Assembly: GCF_020536995.1 (NCBI RefSeq)
Contig: NC_068360.1
Location: 16,926,778-16,990,777 of the forward strand
Direction of reading: 5' to 3'
Length of the DNA stretch: 64,000 nucleotides
Source: Dreissena polymorpha
Lineage: Eukaryota > Mollusca > Bivalvia > Myida > Dreissenidae
The notes under the pieces are model-generated. The model did not search any database, was not told the DNA's origin, and worked only from the letters and a program-made list of their open reading frames with translations. This document shows positions 37,476 to 62,070 of the stretch, one piece after another (within the stretch, counting starts at the first letter, position 1; each line of letters begins with the position of its first letter). The position numbers and the translations under genes are program-made.

Positions 37476-37751
37476 CTTTTAACTTTGTCATTACATTTAG
37501 TTTAATACTTATACTTTCCATAATAATTAACATATCTACATTGATGCAAAAAATTCTTATCGGAAATTAAACGCAGTTCAACTTTTTTATATTCAATTTT
37601 TTTAAATTACTGGAATGCAGCCTACTTTCGAACCAGTCTGTCAAGCGTTCCCTGGCCCAGAGAAACAGCAGAATCCCCGGAAGTGCTGCCAACACAAACA
37701 CTGTCTTTGACTGAATGCAAGCAATTTCATATCTAAAGCTAACATGCAAAC

Positions 37752-40700
37752 ATGTCTTCAGTTACATATATATGGCGTCTGTTTCGGCGATATATTCTCA
37801 CAACGGAGTCATTTTTTGTCGTCATCATTTTGATCATTCTGTACAATACACTGACCAACATAACCCCACTTTGGGAAAAAGCAAAAGAGAAATTTCGACA
37901 CACACAATCCCGTTTTCAGCGACCAGACAGATCTGAAGACCGAGATAACTTGTACTGGCCCTCCGATCCGAGTAAATTCTCGTGGGATTTTGTAAGTGCA
38001 CAAGCAGCGGCCTATTCAGTGCAGGGGAGACGACCCCATATGGAAGACCGATTTAAAATATTCAACAGCCCCGATGGATCTAAACCTTCAATATATGGAT
38101 TATTTGATGGACATGGTGGATCGGTATTTAAATTTTATTGTAACAGCACCCATGCTTTCTTAATATTTACTTATATCATACAATAAGTTATACAATGGAC
38201 TCAGTTTTATAAATTGAAATCTATTGAACTTAATATTTGTCACTTGCATTTTATCAAGTTGTCATCAGTTTGAAATATGCCGTGTAAAAGTTAAGTAGTT
38301 GATATGCCGTTGCTGTGCTATCAAATTTATCAAATCATCTAACAGTTTAAATGGGAATGTTAAACTGTCTGACTGGAAATTTCTTAAACTTTGAAATATA
38401 TCATTATGAAGTGTAACAAAGATAGTGGTTTAAGTCCTGCCTGGACCACTTTTTTTCTTTCTTAAAGCGGATTCATTTCACTTAAATAGAGCAGTACAGT
38501 AAAGTTATTTAAATCTAGCCATTTTTTTCTTTAATGTGATACCTAAAATATGCGCCATCTGTGAAAAAGGTCCTTTACAAGGGAATATATTGAAGAATTT
38601 TTTTAATTAAAAAGCTACTTTTTCATATACTTATTTAATTCTTAGTTACATATGATCCCACTGGTCACATCATGTGAAAATGGGTCTTATGTCATATATT
38701 TTACTGTGTAGCTCCAGGAGCCAGGACCGAGCTACCCTGTCTGCTTATGAGACCACGAATGGTGAAGTGACTTTATAAACGACAGCGTAGCTACGGACCA
38801 CACTATTTTTGGCTCCACATGGTATATGACCAATTTAGCATGACTTGACTCATATAATATACAGTGCACTGTTAAAACAAACATTTTTTTTCTTTATAGT
38901 TTACTGCTGAGTATGCCAACGAGAAGCTATTCCCAATGATCTTGACCTCTGTATCTGGGGATATGCTGGACCATGGGGACATCCTAACCAAACAGATCCT
39001 GGATGTGGATGCACAGATCTTGAAGGAAGTAAAAGCAAATATGGACATATCTGGTATAAACAACATGACATTATTTTATTTATACGTAACAAAAACTTAG
39101 TTTTCCTTGTGTCTGTAACTTTTTAAAACTCGTATTTAAGAGTCAGGTACAGGTATTGACATTCTGTGTTGTTGGTGTTAGTAAAAGTAAAGATGATTAA
39201 GTGGTCGAAAATAATGTCTACATATAAACAAATTAACAATAGGCATAGGTTAAAAGTACGTTTATTGAGTGAGGTCTCTAAAAGACCATAACAGCGTACA
39301 TTTAAGTTGTGGAGCAAATACATGTCTTCAATCACCTCTTTCCTGGTATTCTAGACACATAAAAAAAAACCATAAGATAATGTCATGATCACAAGAAATT
39401 GACCGTCATTATAGATGTACTGTACACTATTGTTTCTTTGCAGCATTCATCATTGTGAACATGAAGTGGACGCTTGATGACGTGATCAAATTTAAGACTT
39501 GTCTTTGACTAATTCAGGTTCTACTGCTCTAGTAGCAACAGTGATGGGAGGGAGATTGACCGTGGCAAATGTCGGAGACTCGAGAGGGGTGATGTGTGAT
39601 CAGCACGGTAACACTGTACCCCTCTCTGTGGATCATAAACCCAATCAGGTTAATATGTATAGGTTATGTATATAGGTAATAGGTTATGTAAATATATTAA
39701 AGAAGCTCTTGTTATTAGAAATAGGATTTTAAATAATACTGTTCAATAAATGTCATTACCCCCTTGATTGTTTATTAGTATTTGTACTCGTAAATGTGTA
39801 TTTTATGTTATTTAATGTTATGTTGTTATATCTAGTTATTTGACAGAAAATAATGTGTATACTTATGTAAGAAGACGATGTACTTGTGTATAAGTCTGAA
39901 TAAACTCTCTGTCTGTCTGTTAATATAAAATGAATAGATTTACTGGCACTGTTACATGGTATTTAATCATGAAATGTAGATTTGATTACTATTGGAAAGT
40001 ATTGACACATCATTTAATGTTAAATTAATTATTATTGTTATATATTTAAAAAATGAAATTCTTAATTATTCCCCCTTCAAAGAAGTAGAGGTATATTGCA
40101 TGCACCTGTCAGTTTATTGGTTGGTCCAAAGAAAATTGTGTTTCTGCACAATATTTTGAGATTTTGTTTACCTCTGATCATGAAAATTGGTATCTACCAT
40201 CTTAATATGGATGCTGGTAACTTGGGGCAGGGAGCAAGTCAAAGGTCAAGTTTACAGGGGTTTATAACTTGAAATTTGTTTTTCGCACAATACCTAGAAA
40301 ATGCTTTGATATAAGATAATCCAAACAGTCATGATGGATACTTGAGAGGAAAGAAACATGTCTTGTCGGTTTGAGGTCAAGGTCAACAGGCATGCTAAAC
40401 TAACATTTTCTTATCAATTTCTCTGATTGTAGACTGGGCTGCAAGTTTTGGGGTTGGGGTGGGGACAGGAGCAACATTTAACAAAAATTTCCTGTTTGTT
40501 TACAAGCTCAGATTTCTGTAGAAAAGACAGAAACCAACTCAGTAGTTTCCTCATTAAACAATGAAGCTTCTGTTTCTTTCAGACAAAAGAGCATGAAAGG
40601 ATAAAGGCAGCAGGGGGGTTTATAGGTTTCAACGGTGTTTGGAGAGTAGCAGGAATACTGGCTACATCCCGAGCCCTGGGCGACTACCCCCTGAAAGACA

Positions 40701-40960
40701 GGAACGTTCTCATAGCTGAGCCCGATATTCTCACGTTTGATCTCCATAAACATAGACCAAAGTTCATCATATTGGCAAGTGATGGATTGTGGGACTGTTT
40801 CACAAACGAGGAGGCAGTGGCTTATATAAAAGAACGTTTAGATGAACCTCACTTTGGTGCTAAGAGTATCATTTTACAGGCATACTACAAGGGGTCTTTA
40901 GATAATATTACTGTAATTGTTGTAAAATTTGATAAAATATTCAAGGATCATGTAAGCTAG
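37752..40960 (+). CDS. PPM1L: PP2C-type protein phosphatase 1L-like, 4 coding exons
   Basis: Exons 37752-38123, 38900-39053, 39518-39648, 40583-40960; phases 0,1,0; 344 aa (human PPM1L 360). PPM enzymes are Mg/Mn-dependent Ser/Thr phosphatases. Metal-site motifs are intact: QGRRPHMEDRF (Glu98, Asp99), LFDGHGG (Asp119), VANVGDSRG (193-199), DHKP, ATSRALGDYPLK, ILASDGLWD (Asp286) and DNITVIVV (Asp326, Asn327). A hydrophobic anchor at about residues 20-36 (SFFVVIILIILYNTL) follows a basic, aromatic start, matching the ER-membrane-anchored PPM1L type. The last exon is very close to vertebrate PPM1L (FIKERLDEPHFGAKS-like stretch). PPM1L acts on stress kinases and CERT in mammals; substrates here are unknown. 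The ATG has an AACATGT context. Confidence 0.93.
39780..39920 (+). repeat. Possible LINE 3' tail in PPM1L intron 3
   Basis: GTCTGAATAAACTCTCTGTC followed by a CTGT run resembles the short microsatellite 3' ends of some non-LTR elements. There is no coding part. Confidence 0.25.
40066..40440 (-). mobile_element. Pearl-like remnant in PPM1L intron 3
   Basis: Minus-oriented terminal sequence CAATATACCTCTACTTCTTT, with a GAAGGGGG end, is close to the hairpin end at 28318-28350; AAAGGTCAAG-type core sequence follows. It is a single degenerate unit. Confidence 0.45.
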
Positions 40961-41035
40961 TATTATGGTACATGTATTCTGTGTTTTTGTGTGTTTTAAT
41001 TTCACAATATTTTAATCCTTGTAAGATAACTGTTT

Positions 41036-42098
41036 TTAGCTCTACTGGCCGAAGGCCTCAAGAGCTTATGTCATGGCGTGGTTTCCGTCGTCCGTGCGTG
41101 CGTTAGACTTTTTCTTGTTTACGCGATAAAGTCCACAGTTTTCATCCGATTCTTTTCAAACTTGTTCAGTGTCTCTATATTAATGAGGACTCAAACCCTA
41201 TTGAAAATGGGTTACATCAGAGTAAAAAGTCCAGAATTATCTCCCCTTGAATTTTAGAAAATTGTGAAATAAGGCTTGTTTACGCAATAAAGTCCACAGT
41301 TTTCATCCAATAATTTCCCAACTTGCACAGTGTCTTTATCTGAATGATGAGTCAAACCCTATTGAAAATGAGCAATATCGGAGTTATAAGTCCAGAATTA
41401 TCTCCCCTTGAATTTGAGAAAAAAATGAAAATTCAGTTTTTCTATGTGATAAAGTCCATAATTTTCATCCAATTCTTGGCAAAGTTGCACAGTGTATTTG
41501 TATCAATGAGGACTCAAACCCTTTTTAGCTCGGCTGTTTTCGGAGAAAACCCGAGCCGTCCGCCGTAGGCGTCGTGCTAAAACCTTAACATTGGCTCTAA
41601 AATCAAAGTGCTTCCACCTACAACTTTGAAACTTCATATGTAGATGCACCTTGAGGAGTTCTACACGCCACACCCAATTTTGGGTCACTAGGTCAAAGGT
41701 CAAGGTCACTGTGACCTCTAAAAAAAAAATTCTGACGAGCTTTCGCAGCCGAGCGTTGGCACCCGTTATGCGGTGCTCTTGTTTAAAAAGAGCAATATCG
41801 AAGCAATAAGTCCAGAATGACTTCCCCTTGAATATGAGAAAATTTTGAAATCCCGCTTGTTTACGCAATTAATTCCACAGCTTTCATCCAATTATTTCCA
41901 AATGTGCACAGTATCTTTATATCAACGAGGAATTGAACCCTATTGAATATGAGCAGTATTGGAGAAATAAGTACACAATAATCTCCCCTTAAATTTGAGT
42001 AAATTCCCCTTGTTTACACAGTTTCCATCTTATTCTTTCCAAACTTGCACAGTGTTTATAGCAGTAGAGCGATTCAGGCCCTCATGGGCCTCTTGTTA
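41036..42098 (-). mobile_element. Pearl-like tandem element, copy A, with nested insertion
   Basis: In minus orientation it starts AACAAGAGGCCCATGAGGGC (stem GGCCCATGAGGGCC) and has about five 165-180-bp units containing AGTCCACAGTTTTCATCC and TCTCCCCTTGAATT. It ends in a GGCCTTCGGCCAGTAGAGCT hairpin. Copy B (inverted) is at 51138-51955. A second element lies inside at 41522-41783. Confidence 0.8.
41522..41783 (-). mobile_element. Nested small pearl-like element
   Basis: In minus orientation it begins AAACAAGAGCACCGCATAACG with a GCACCGCATAACGGGTGC stem and ends with an ACCCGAGC/GCTCGG-type hairpin and TAAAAA. It sits within a T-rich stretch of the surrounding element that is uninterrupted in copy B (51455-51470). 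It contains AGGTCAAAGGTCA (41690-41702) next to GGTCACTGTGACC (41704-41716). Confidence 0.75.
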
Positions 42099-44335
42099 AT
42101 TTATGTAACAGCAAAGAGAACAAAATCTTTTTTTTCAATGAATGTCATTCCTGATTAAAATTTGGATTGTCATTTTGGTATGTCAAAGTCTGATAAATTA
42201 TGCAGTATTAAATGAGCATATGGCTATTTTAATTTATTTTTAAAACATCCCAGCAACAATTTGTGGATGTTGCTGTTTGTTTATGTTATAATGTGTGTTT
42301 AAGGGTCAGTCAAAATGATGTCTGATCAGATTGATAGAAAGGATATAAACAAATCAGGGTTGCTGGGGTGCCTACGTTCAATTGGCCTGTTAAATAATCC
42401 AATATGTTAATTATTTAGCCTTTATTTTGTTGTAAAGATATAACAATTTTCATCAAATATCTCACTTTTGTTGAAGTGTTATTATTTAGTGTATGGAGTC
42501 AATTTAACTTTTAAGTGGCCAAATATACAGAAATAGAGGCAAGCCCTGTTATTCTACACGTATAAAGTAACATGTACATTATAGTTATAAATGTTGCATG
42601 CATAGTTACATGAAATTTTTAAGTTATGACTTTTGAAGTAATTAACAGAGGATTTTGTTATTTCGAGTTATTTATTTCGTGGGCATATTTTTTTTCATAG
42701 TTCTCAGTTTAACTCACTTCTGAATAACAATCAAATTATCATGGTTGTAAAGTATTTTCGAAGTGACTGGCCTAGATTTAATATTTAATTTTATGAATCA
42801 TTATTATTTTTCATCACATGATTTTTCATGGGAATCAGTTGTACCATAGCAACAATAACATTCCAGTCTCCAGAACTTTCCATAGAAAATGTTTACCATT
42901 CATATTGCTGTTTGTGCAAATTCAAGTGATGCATGATTAATACAAATGGCATCATTTCCATCATTGACTTCATTTTCAAATACTTTGTGGTAGCAGTTCT
43001 GGTCCTAATTTTGTAAAGTGATAAGCAAATACAAATACAAGAATGTGTGCAATATTGGGTAGCCATGCTTTATTTATTACATTGGTTGTAGTTAGTTTTT
43101 GTTTTATGTACATTATTGTAACAACTGGGACTTTATGTGGATGTACAAATCTTTATATGCATTTTTATTTTAATGTTGTTTATGAAGTGTTTATTTTGAA
43201 AGAACAATTTAAAAACATAATTGTAATGTCTGCAATAAAATTACAGAGATAGACAATTTTCTGATGTACGTCCTTTGGGCAAAATTTATATTCCATTTGC
43301 ATCAATGATCAAATGAAGTATCAAAGACATGGTAGTGTGGAAGAAAAACATAAGTTGATTTACACAATTCTCATAACATCTGTTCCACAAACTGAGTATT
43401 GTGAAGTGACCAGAACATGTAAGCAAACGTATCTTCGGTCAACACTTAATAATTATATTGAATGGGTTTGTTTATGGTTAAGACTAACTATTATATGCAT
43501 ATTAAAATTTCAACTGCAGAAACAAGTTTCTTTTTTATTATTTTCCCAATCCATTTACCGGTATGTCATCATTTGCAAAAATAAGAAACAAAACAAAGCC
43601 ATCAAACCAGGTTTTAAATGTTGAAGTTCTTATTGTAATGTGAATTATTGTGCAATCTAAAGCTTCGTTTTCATGTTCTAAGATACCTGCACACAAAATG
43701 TGTGTGCAGTATTTTTCATCATGACAAGTTAATTAGTGAAAACAGTTTTCTTGTTAAAGTAATCGTGACCTTGATCTTCATGTTGGCTATCTATCCACAA
43801 AATATCAGCACTAAACATCCATTCAAAGTAAAGTAATTAAGCAGAAAACATATATTTTTAATTACAGTGACCTTGGCCCCAATGCAATTCCAGGTTAGGT
43901 CTGCATGTATGCTAGCTTTGTCCTTCACTCAAGTTTTGTCTACACCTCCCATCCCTGCAGGTTTTGCAGCGCATATAAGTTTTCTATTCATAGTATCAGT
44001 GATCTTTACCCACTAGCCTCAAATAAAATTCAAAGATAGGTCTCCATGGACGCGTTCTATATCCAGTTTTGAAACTTAAGCAATTGACAAGTTTGCTGCT
44101 TTACTATTTTGAGAAACAGTGATGTAGACCTTATTCAAATCGTCTGAAATGCAATCATAACAGAAGTGTTCCTGTAAGCAAACAACAAACATTTTCAGTG
44201 GAATAACTCGAGCCAAACTAACGCTATTGAAAGACGCTGTTTTTCTCTGTTTTTTTTTTTGTAACAGTGACACGACTATCCCCAAATACAAACCCAACAT
44301 TGGTCTTCCTTGTGTGCTTGTTATATCGAAACCTT
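42099..44335. other. PPM1L downstream region without recognised genes
   Basis: AT-rich. An AATAAA at 43234-43239 could end a long PPM1L 3' UTR. Short ORFs show no domain signature; 43860-44070 looks like decayed repeat related to 32560-32900. Confidence 0.35.
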
Positions 44336-44545
44336 CATAGAGGTCGCCGTGGTGTAGTTGATATGGTGTCTGCATAGCAATCGGGAGGTCATGGGTTCTA
44401 TCCCCAATGTGGGAGCGGTCTTCAGATTTACCCCATAGACACCAAGCACTGGTTTTAGTCCCAGGAAACGGACTCCTAAGAGTGTTTCAAATAAGCCTTA
44501 GGCTTTCTATGCAATCAAGCTAAAATTAATAGGTTTAAAAGCTTC
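44336..44545 (+). mobile_element. tRNA-derived SINE, RUDI/V-SINE-like
   Basis: A tRNA-like head (GGTGTAGTTGATATGGTG as A box region, GGGTTCTATCCC as B box) is followed by a body with GACACCAAGCACTGGTTTTA and CAGGAAACGGACTCCTAAGA and a 3' part ending AAATTAATAGGTTTA. The body block is one I associate with the widespread molluscan V-SINE RUDI; the family name is from memory and needs a database match. It lies between PPM1L and MCM7. Confidence 0.6.
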
Positions 44546-45160
44546 ATTGAGATTGGTCAAGACATGTCCTCCACACCTCAATCTAATAACCAGTATTGTT
44601 TACTTTGTTTAAAACAACATATCGACATCGTAATTTAATGCACAACATCTAGTGATTTCAATAAAATGAACACACATTACCAATGTGTAATCCTACTTCA
44701 TGTCGTTTGCTCTGTGGAAACACAGGTATCTTTAAATGGTGTTCTTAGATCAATGTGGGTATTGTGATGCTTGGTGTGATATCATAGAAAAATAACCTTC
44801 AAGTCTTCCATTCTCAAACTAGTCTGAACATTTTGAGAAGGGTTGTCATCTGTCTTTTTAAATCAAAAGTTTTGTCAAACCCTTTACTTTTTTAGAAACC
44901 TTAAACTGTTTATTATTTTTAAGTCAAAAATGTTCTGTACTAAGCTGTTTACCAGTGTATGCAAACAAAGGCTTAAAAGTCCTTCTTATGAAACTAAAAG
45001 CTCAATTGATCATTTCTAGTTTAGGTACTACTTCAAGTACCAAAGTGCTCTTAGGTATACTAAAAAGTACCCGGACTAAGGCAAATAAACTTACAAGTAA
45101 CCAGGAGTATGGCTAGGTGCCTCTTAGAATATTAAATATTATTTTCCGTACTCTGTATTA

Positions 45161-46197
45161 CACTGTAACTCCAATATAGTGCGGTCCGTTATAACGCTGT
45201 GTCCAATATAACGCGGGGGGTCCTTGGATCCCGTTTTTTCTCCAACCTTCCATTTCTGATTCAAATCCATGTTATGCAACTTCATGTATTTTCAGAAAAT
45301 TCAAAGAAGCCGTCGATCACAGCTTGATTGCTTTATCCGTCCGCTTAACTGATTTTAATCGATTAGAGGTTGAACGACACTCGACAGTTAATTGGTGTTA
45401 ATCTGTTGTGTAATGTCAAAAAAGGTGTGAAAACTCGCGAGTCTGTGTTTATTACATGTATTCCCTATCAGAGCGGTTCAGTGCGCTAATTTCAATACGG
45501 CAAGTGCAAGCGGAATAATTATCAAATTAAAGTTATTTAAAACGATTACCTGTTTATGTTTTGTATTTATCGTGTATGGTATTTCATTGTATAAACTATG
45601 GCTGTGAAAGTGTGTTATCGTTTATTATATGCTACACATGCTTGATAAATAAAAATATCTGTGTGTGAGATGCACTTAAATTTGTGCCCGTTATCTGAAA
45701 GTCCACGGAAAGCACGTTTTTCACATGCTGCATATGACGCAATAAAATGTTTTTTTGTATATGTATCGTATTGCATTCAATCTAATTTTAAATTCGCTCG
45801 TCCAATGAAAGCTGTGTCCCATAATGCACTGTACTAATTTTTCTGAAAAATGGCGTAGGCATATGAATTTGTTTACAAAATTCGTAAACATATTTCTTGT
45901 CATAAATGTTTAACATTATTTTTTTCGTAAGTGATGTTGTAATTATATTGGATTATCGGATAAATGTGCACATTCAAAAAGCGGTATGTATACTGTTATC
46001 GTTCGATTCGGTTTATATGCATGTATTTGCGGATGACAACACAGCATGACATAACACAGGACCTATATTATAGGCTATACTTTACATGTTTTTATAGCCC
46101 TCTTAATTAAATAAGCTCAAAACTTATAACGCTGTCCGTTTATAACGCTGTTGCGTGGCTTGGACCCCGTCATCCGCGTTATATTGGAGTTACAGTG
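45161..46197. mobile_element. TIR DNA transposon, pogo/Tigger-like, copy A
   Basis: Ends CACTGTAACTCCAATATA and its inverse, flanked by TA on both sides (Tc1/mariner-type target). The TIR region extends past 60 bp with repeated TATAACGC motifs. It is 1,037 bp with no transposase ORF, hence non-autonomous. The CACTG...TAACGC style resembles pogo/Tigger ends (inference). Confidence 0.75.
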
Positions 46198-46222
46198 TAT
46201 ACCAACTGTACCCACAGTACTT

Positions 46223-46458
46223 TTAACCCTTTTCCACTTATATACGTATTTTCACGCATTTGTAGTGCCTTAGAAAGTTGTATTTAATCTAAGACCTTTC
46301 CTACTAGATTTAAGTTTTTTAGGCTTTATCTCCAAACCTTGGATACTGATGAACAGCAAACCACATAAAACCTTTACAGGCTGCGAGTTACTCGCAGGCT
46401 GTTCTGGTTTTATGCTGTGTGGCCATTTTCACTTTGCTTCTAAGTGGGAAAGGGTTAA
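46223..46458. mobile_element. piggyBac-like MITE, TTAA target
   Basis: TTAACCCTTTTCCACTTA at the left and TAAGTGGGAAAGGGTTAA at the right: an 18-bp inverted end with one mismatch, with TTAA at both outer edges and CCC-starting termini, as in piggyBac. 236 bp, no ORF. A decayed relative is at 194-402. Confidence 0.8.
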
Positions 46459-46690
46459 TTAGCAAGACAACGAACTATTGAAGGAAACTAAACTGATGAT
46501 CTGCACAATATTTGGAGTTCATGAATCATGTAAAATGCCATAGTCCACATTGATACAGGTAAGAAGGGGTGAAGGTATTGTTCAAAAGGTTTGTTCAATT
46601 TAACCAATGCTGTCATCCTATAATATTCATTTCTTTAAATAGCTTAGTTCAGCATTTATTTCTGATTTTCAAGTGCTCAATGTTACTAAT

Positions 46691-46952
46691 CAACAAGAGA
46701 TGTGTTTGTCAGAAACACAATGCCCGCTATTGTGCTGCTTTGATACATGTTTTTTTTACCTTTGACCTTGAAGGATAACCTTGACCGTTCACCCCTCAAA
46801 AAGTGCAGCTCTGCGAGATACACATGCATGCCAAATATCAAGTTGCTATGTGAAGTGACATAGAAGTTATGATAATTTTTCGAAACCTAAACGCAAAGTG
46901 TGACGGACAGACGGACCGTCCAATCACTATATGCCCTCCTTCGGGGGCATAA
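46691..46952 (+). mobile_element. Pearl-like element, single unit
   Basis: ACAAGAGATGTGTTTGTCAG with a GTGTTTGTCAGAAACAC stem; the ends pair as AATGCCCGC/GGGGGCAT. The core contains GACCTTGAAGGATAACCTTG, then GACGGACAGACGG and the hairpin end CCCTCCTTCGGGGGCATAAA. Same family as 59394-59670 and 60486-61195. Confidence 0.75.
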
Positions 46953-48372
46953 AAAGCTTTGCTGATAGTCAGGAATTGTGTCCAAATGTCATTAAAACTA
47001 GGCAAAAAAAATGGCCTTTACAGAATTTGGCCTGTACACAGTTACCTGCTTCTAGTTAACAACGCGGGGCATGGCCTGACCACATTTGGGGATAGACCAA
47101 CATGAATACTTTGCACCATCTATCATAATGAAGAAGTTAACGGCATATTTGATAAATTTGTGCATAGTGTACTGTAATTTACAATGAAAATTACTAGTGT
47201 TCAGCAAAAACATAATTGGAGCTGAAAGATAACATGCAAAAGCTCACGTCTGGCAAAATGTTTATTTTTCAATATTACAATCATGACCAACATGACATTA
47301 TCTACGAAAATGATATTTGTAATATACCAAACAAATGCGCATATTTACAAAAGTCACCAATTACACCTAAAAATTTCAGAATTATAAGAGTGATTAATAG
47401 ATAAATAGAAATGAACACATTCACTTATAGTTGAACACATTGGGTGCAGCATTTTTGGTACAAATGGCATGTACATAACAACACATTACTGTTATTACAT
47501 AAGCAAGCATAAGAACATTAAAAGTTTATTTTTACATTTAAGTGTTGCCAAACAAAACGATCTAATACAATTAAATTTCAGTTAATTTCAGTCTAAATAG
47601 CATTACATTTTATGAGAATCAAATTATTAATTATGCTAACATGATTATTTATATATCATTTATTAAAGTTAGAAAATAATTTTTAAGGTTGCACTGTCTA
47701 GATGAAAATAAAATTGCCGTACACAATATAAATTCTTCAGCAACACATGTTTTCAATTCATGCAATTAATGAACTTAACTTTCTTTTTTACACAAAAATG
47801 TTTTTTTTTCCATTACATATATAGTAAATTTAACAGTTACATAAATTCAAAGAGGTGAAATTGTACACAGACACTACCAATATTTTCAATGTTAATTTAA
47901 TTCACTTTATTCCACTTAATATTTTAAACAAATGAATAAAAATTTAATCATATAGTGTTAATATCTTGAATAAATTCTATATCAGACTATTTCATTTTTA
48001 TAACGGCCCAACATTTTCCAAGACTCGTGTCAATTGCTCCAATTAAATGATTTGTTACATGCAAGGAATTTCTCCACACACATTTCCCAATTTTAGGCAT
48101 GATTGGTCACTCACCCTGGAAAAAAACTAAATTACCCTACATATAAGGGACTTCAATATCCGATTTGAATTAGCCAAGCACAAACACATCTTGTGTTTAT
48201 TTCACAATCCAGATACTTAATGAAGTGGAGTAAACTATGTTCTAAGCTGACACTTGACATTTCCTATAACACTTTCATGCAGTAAAGCAGTATCAATACC
48301 ATTAACTGTGCTTAGGAAGATTTTTTTTCTGTACATAAATGTCTCACATGGAGCAAGCCATGCTCCCACCCC
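46953..48372. other. MCM7 3' flank
   Basis: AT-rich and gene-free; presumably contains the MCM7 3' UTR on the minus strand. No reliable repeat or signal was identified. Confidence 0.35.
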
Positions 48373-60334
<11,962 letters not shown>

Positions 60335-60485
60335 CTGTATATGTACAGGAGGCATTGTAAGAAACTGTTGGGCTGAGAAAGCACAAACGCTCATATGAAC
60401 CTCATTTTGGGAAAATAGGGCTTAATGCACATGTGTAAAGTGTTGTCCCAGATTAGTCAGAGCAGTCGTTTTAACCAACAAATAT

Positions 60486-61195
60486 AACAAGATGCGTTTG
60501 TGAAACACAATGTCCCCCTATATGAAGTTTGACTTTGAAGGATGACCTTGACCTTGTGAAGGATTACCTTGACCTTTCACCACTCAAAATGTGCTGCTCC
60601 ATGAGATACACATGAATGCCAAATATCAAGTTGCTATATTCAATATTGCAAAAGTATTCATAAAATAAGCGATTTGGGCCACATATATTTGACCTCTGAC
60701 CTTGAAGGATGACCTTGACCTTTCACCACTTAAATTGTGCAGCTCCATGAGATGCACATGCATGCCAAATATCAAGTTGCTATCTTCAATATTGCAAAAG
60801 TATTTATAAAATAAGCGATTTGGGCCACATATATTTGACATCTGACCTTGAAGGATGACCTTGACCTTTCATCACTCAAAATGTGCAGCTCCATGAGATA
60901 CACATGCATGCCAAATATCAAGTTGCTATCTTCAATATTGCAAAAGTATTCATACAATGAGCGATTTTGGCCATATATATTTGACCTCTGACCTTCAAGG
61001 ATGACCTTGACCTTTCACCACTCAAAATGTGCAGCTTCATGAGATACACATGCATGCCAAATATGAAGTTGCTATCTTCAATATAGCAAAAGTAATTGCA
61101 AAATGTTAAAGTTGGCGCAAACAGACAGACCAACAGACAGACCAACAGACGGGGCAAAAACAATGTCCCCCACTACTATAGTGGGGGACATAAAA
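60486..61195 (+). mobile_element. Pearl-like element with four units (MCM7 5'-most visible intron)
   Basis: ACAAGATGCGTTTGTGAAAC start, AATGTCCCCC/GGGGGACAT inverted ends, four units of about 155 bp each with GACCTTGAAGGATGACCTTG and ATGCATGCCAAATATCAAG, then CAGACAGACCAACAGACAG and a terminal hairpin CCCCCACTACTATAGTGGGG. The short minus-strand ORFs here are copies of the unit. Confidence 0.8.
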
Positions 61196-61199
61196 AGCA

Positions 61200-61293
61200 G
61201 AAAGTGTCCTCCCTGATAAGCCTGTGCAGACTGCACAGGCTAATCTGGGACACTTTTTTCACATGAATTAAGACCAGTTTTCCAATAACAAGG
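61200..61293. mobile_element. MITE fragment
   Basis: GCCTGTGCAGACTGCACAGGC is a perfect palindromic arm pair around a short loop, followed by GGGACAC and CCAGTTTTCCAATAA, matching the right part of the MITE at 54667-54866. Confidence 0.5.
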
Positions 61294-61869
61294 CTCATAC
61301 TTATTTTCTTGTATGAAGACAACAGGAAATAATTTAATACAAATGTGTACATAGTAGGCATTGACAGTTGCAATTTAACCAATCAAGCAGAATTCCTTTA
61401 CACTAAAGTCATCAAACATTAGTAAATCCACCACCCAAAATGATCTTTTTTGTGTAAAACATTAAAAGTCGTCATATTGACATTTGGTGATTTATCATTC
61501 ACATGTGCACATTCAGGGATGGCCAAGTTTTACTCACAACAGCAACTACAAGGGCATAAATATAAGGCCTCAAGCCCCTTCTCCAAGTGGTGAAAAACAA
61601 TCCTTTAACTAATTAGAATGTTACAGTATTACTTTAGCCCATTAAAATGTTACAAGCCTAACAGGTTCTAAATGAACAGGTTGCTGGGCTTTTATAGATT
61701 AATGACAGCTACACAGTGTTGATTTTATCTGTACTGCAAGTATACATAAATGACAAGTTGTAATGCATTTTGTGATGATTAATTTGAAACAAGCAAATTC
61801 GTGAAATCAATATACCCTGCCAAATAGCTTAAGAATTGAGATATAGCCCTGAAAAGTTACATCATACAA

Positions 61870-62070
61870 ACACAAGAAAGAGCAATATTTCTTATTTAAG
61901 AAATTGTAGGGTTATGGTTTTTTGGCATGGCACTTCTCCTCATTGATATCTTAACAAGCACGAAGTTTCAGGTTGAAATTTTGTATCGTATCTGAGATAC
62001 AGCCATAAAAAGTTTGGACGGACAGACAACGCCAAAACTATATCCCTCTGCCATCTGTGGGGGATAACAA
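61870..62070 (+). mobile_element. Degenerate pearl-like remnant
   Basis: Ends GGACGGACAGACAACGCC, then CTATATCCCTCTGCCATCTG and GGGGGATAACA. The 5' end is unclear. Confidence 0.4.
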
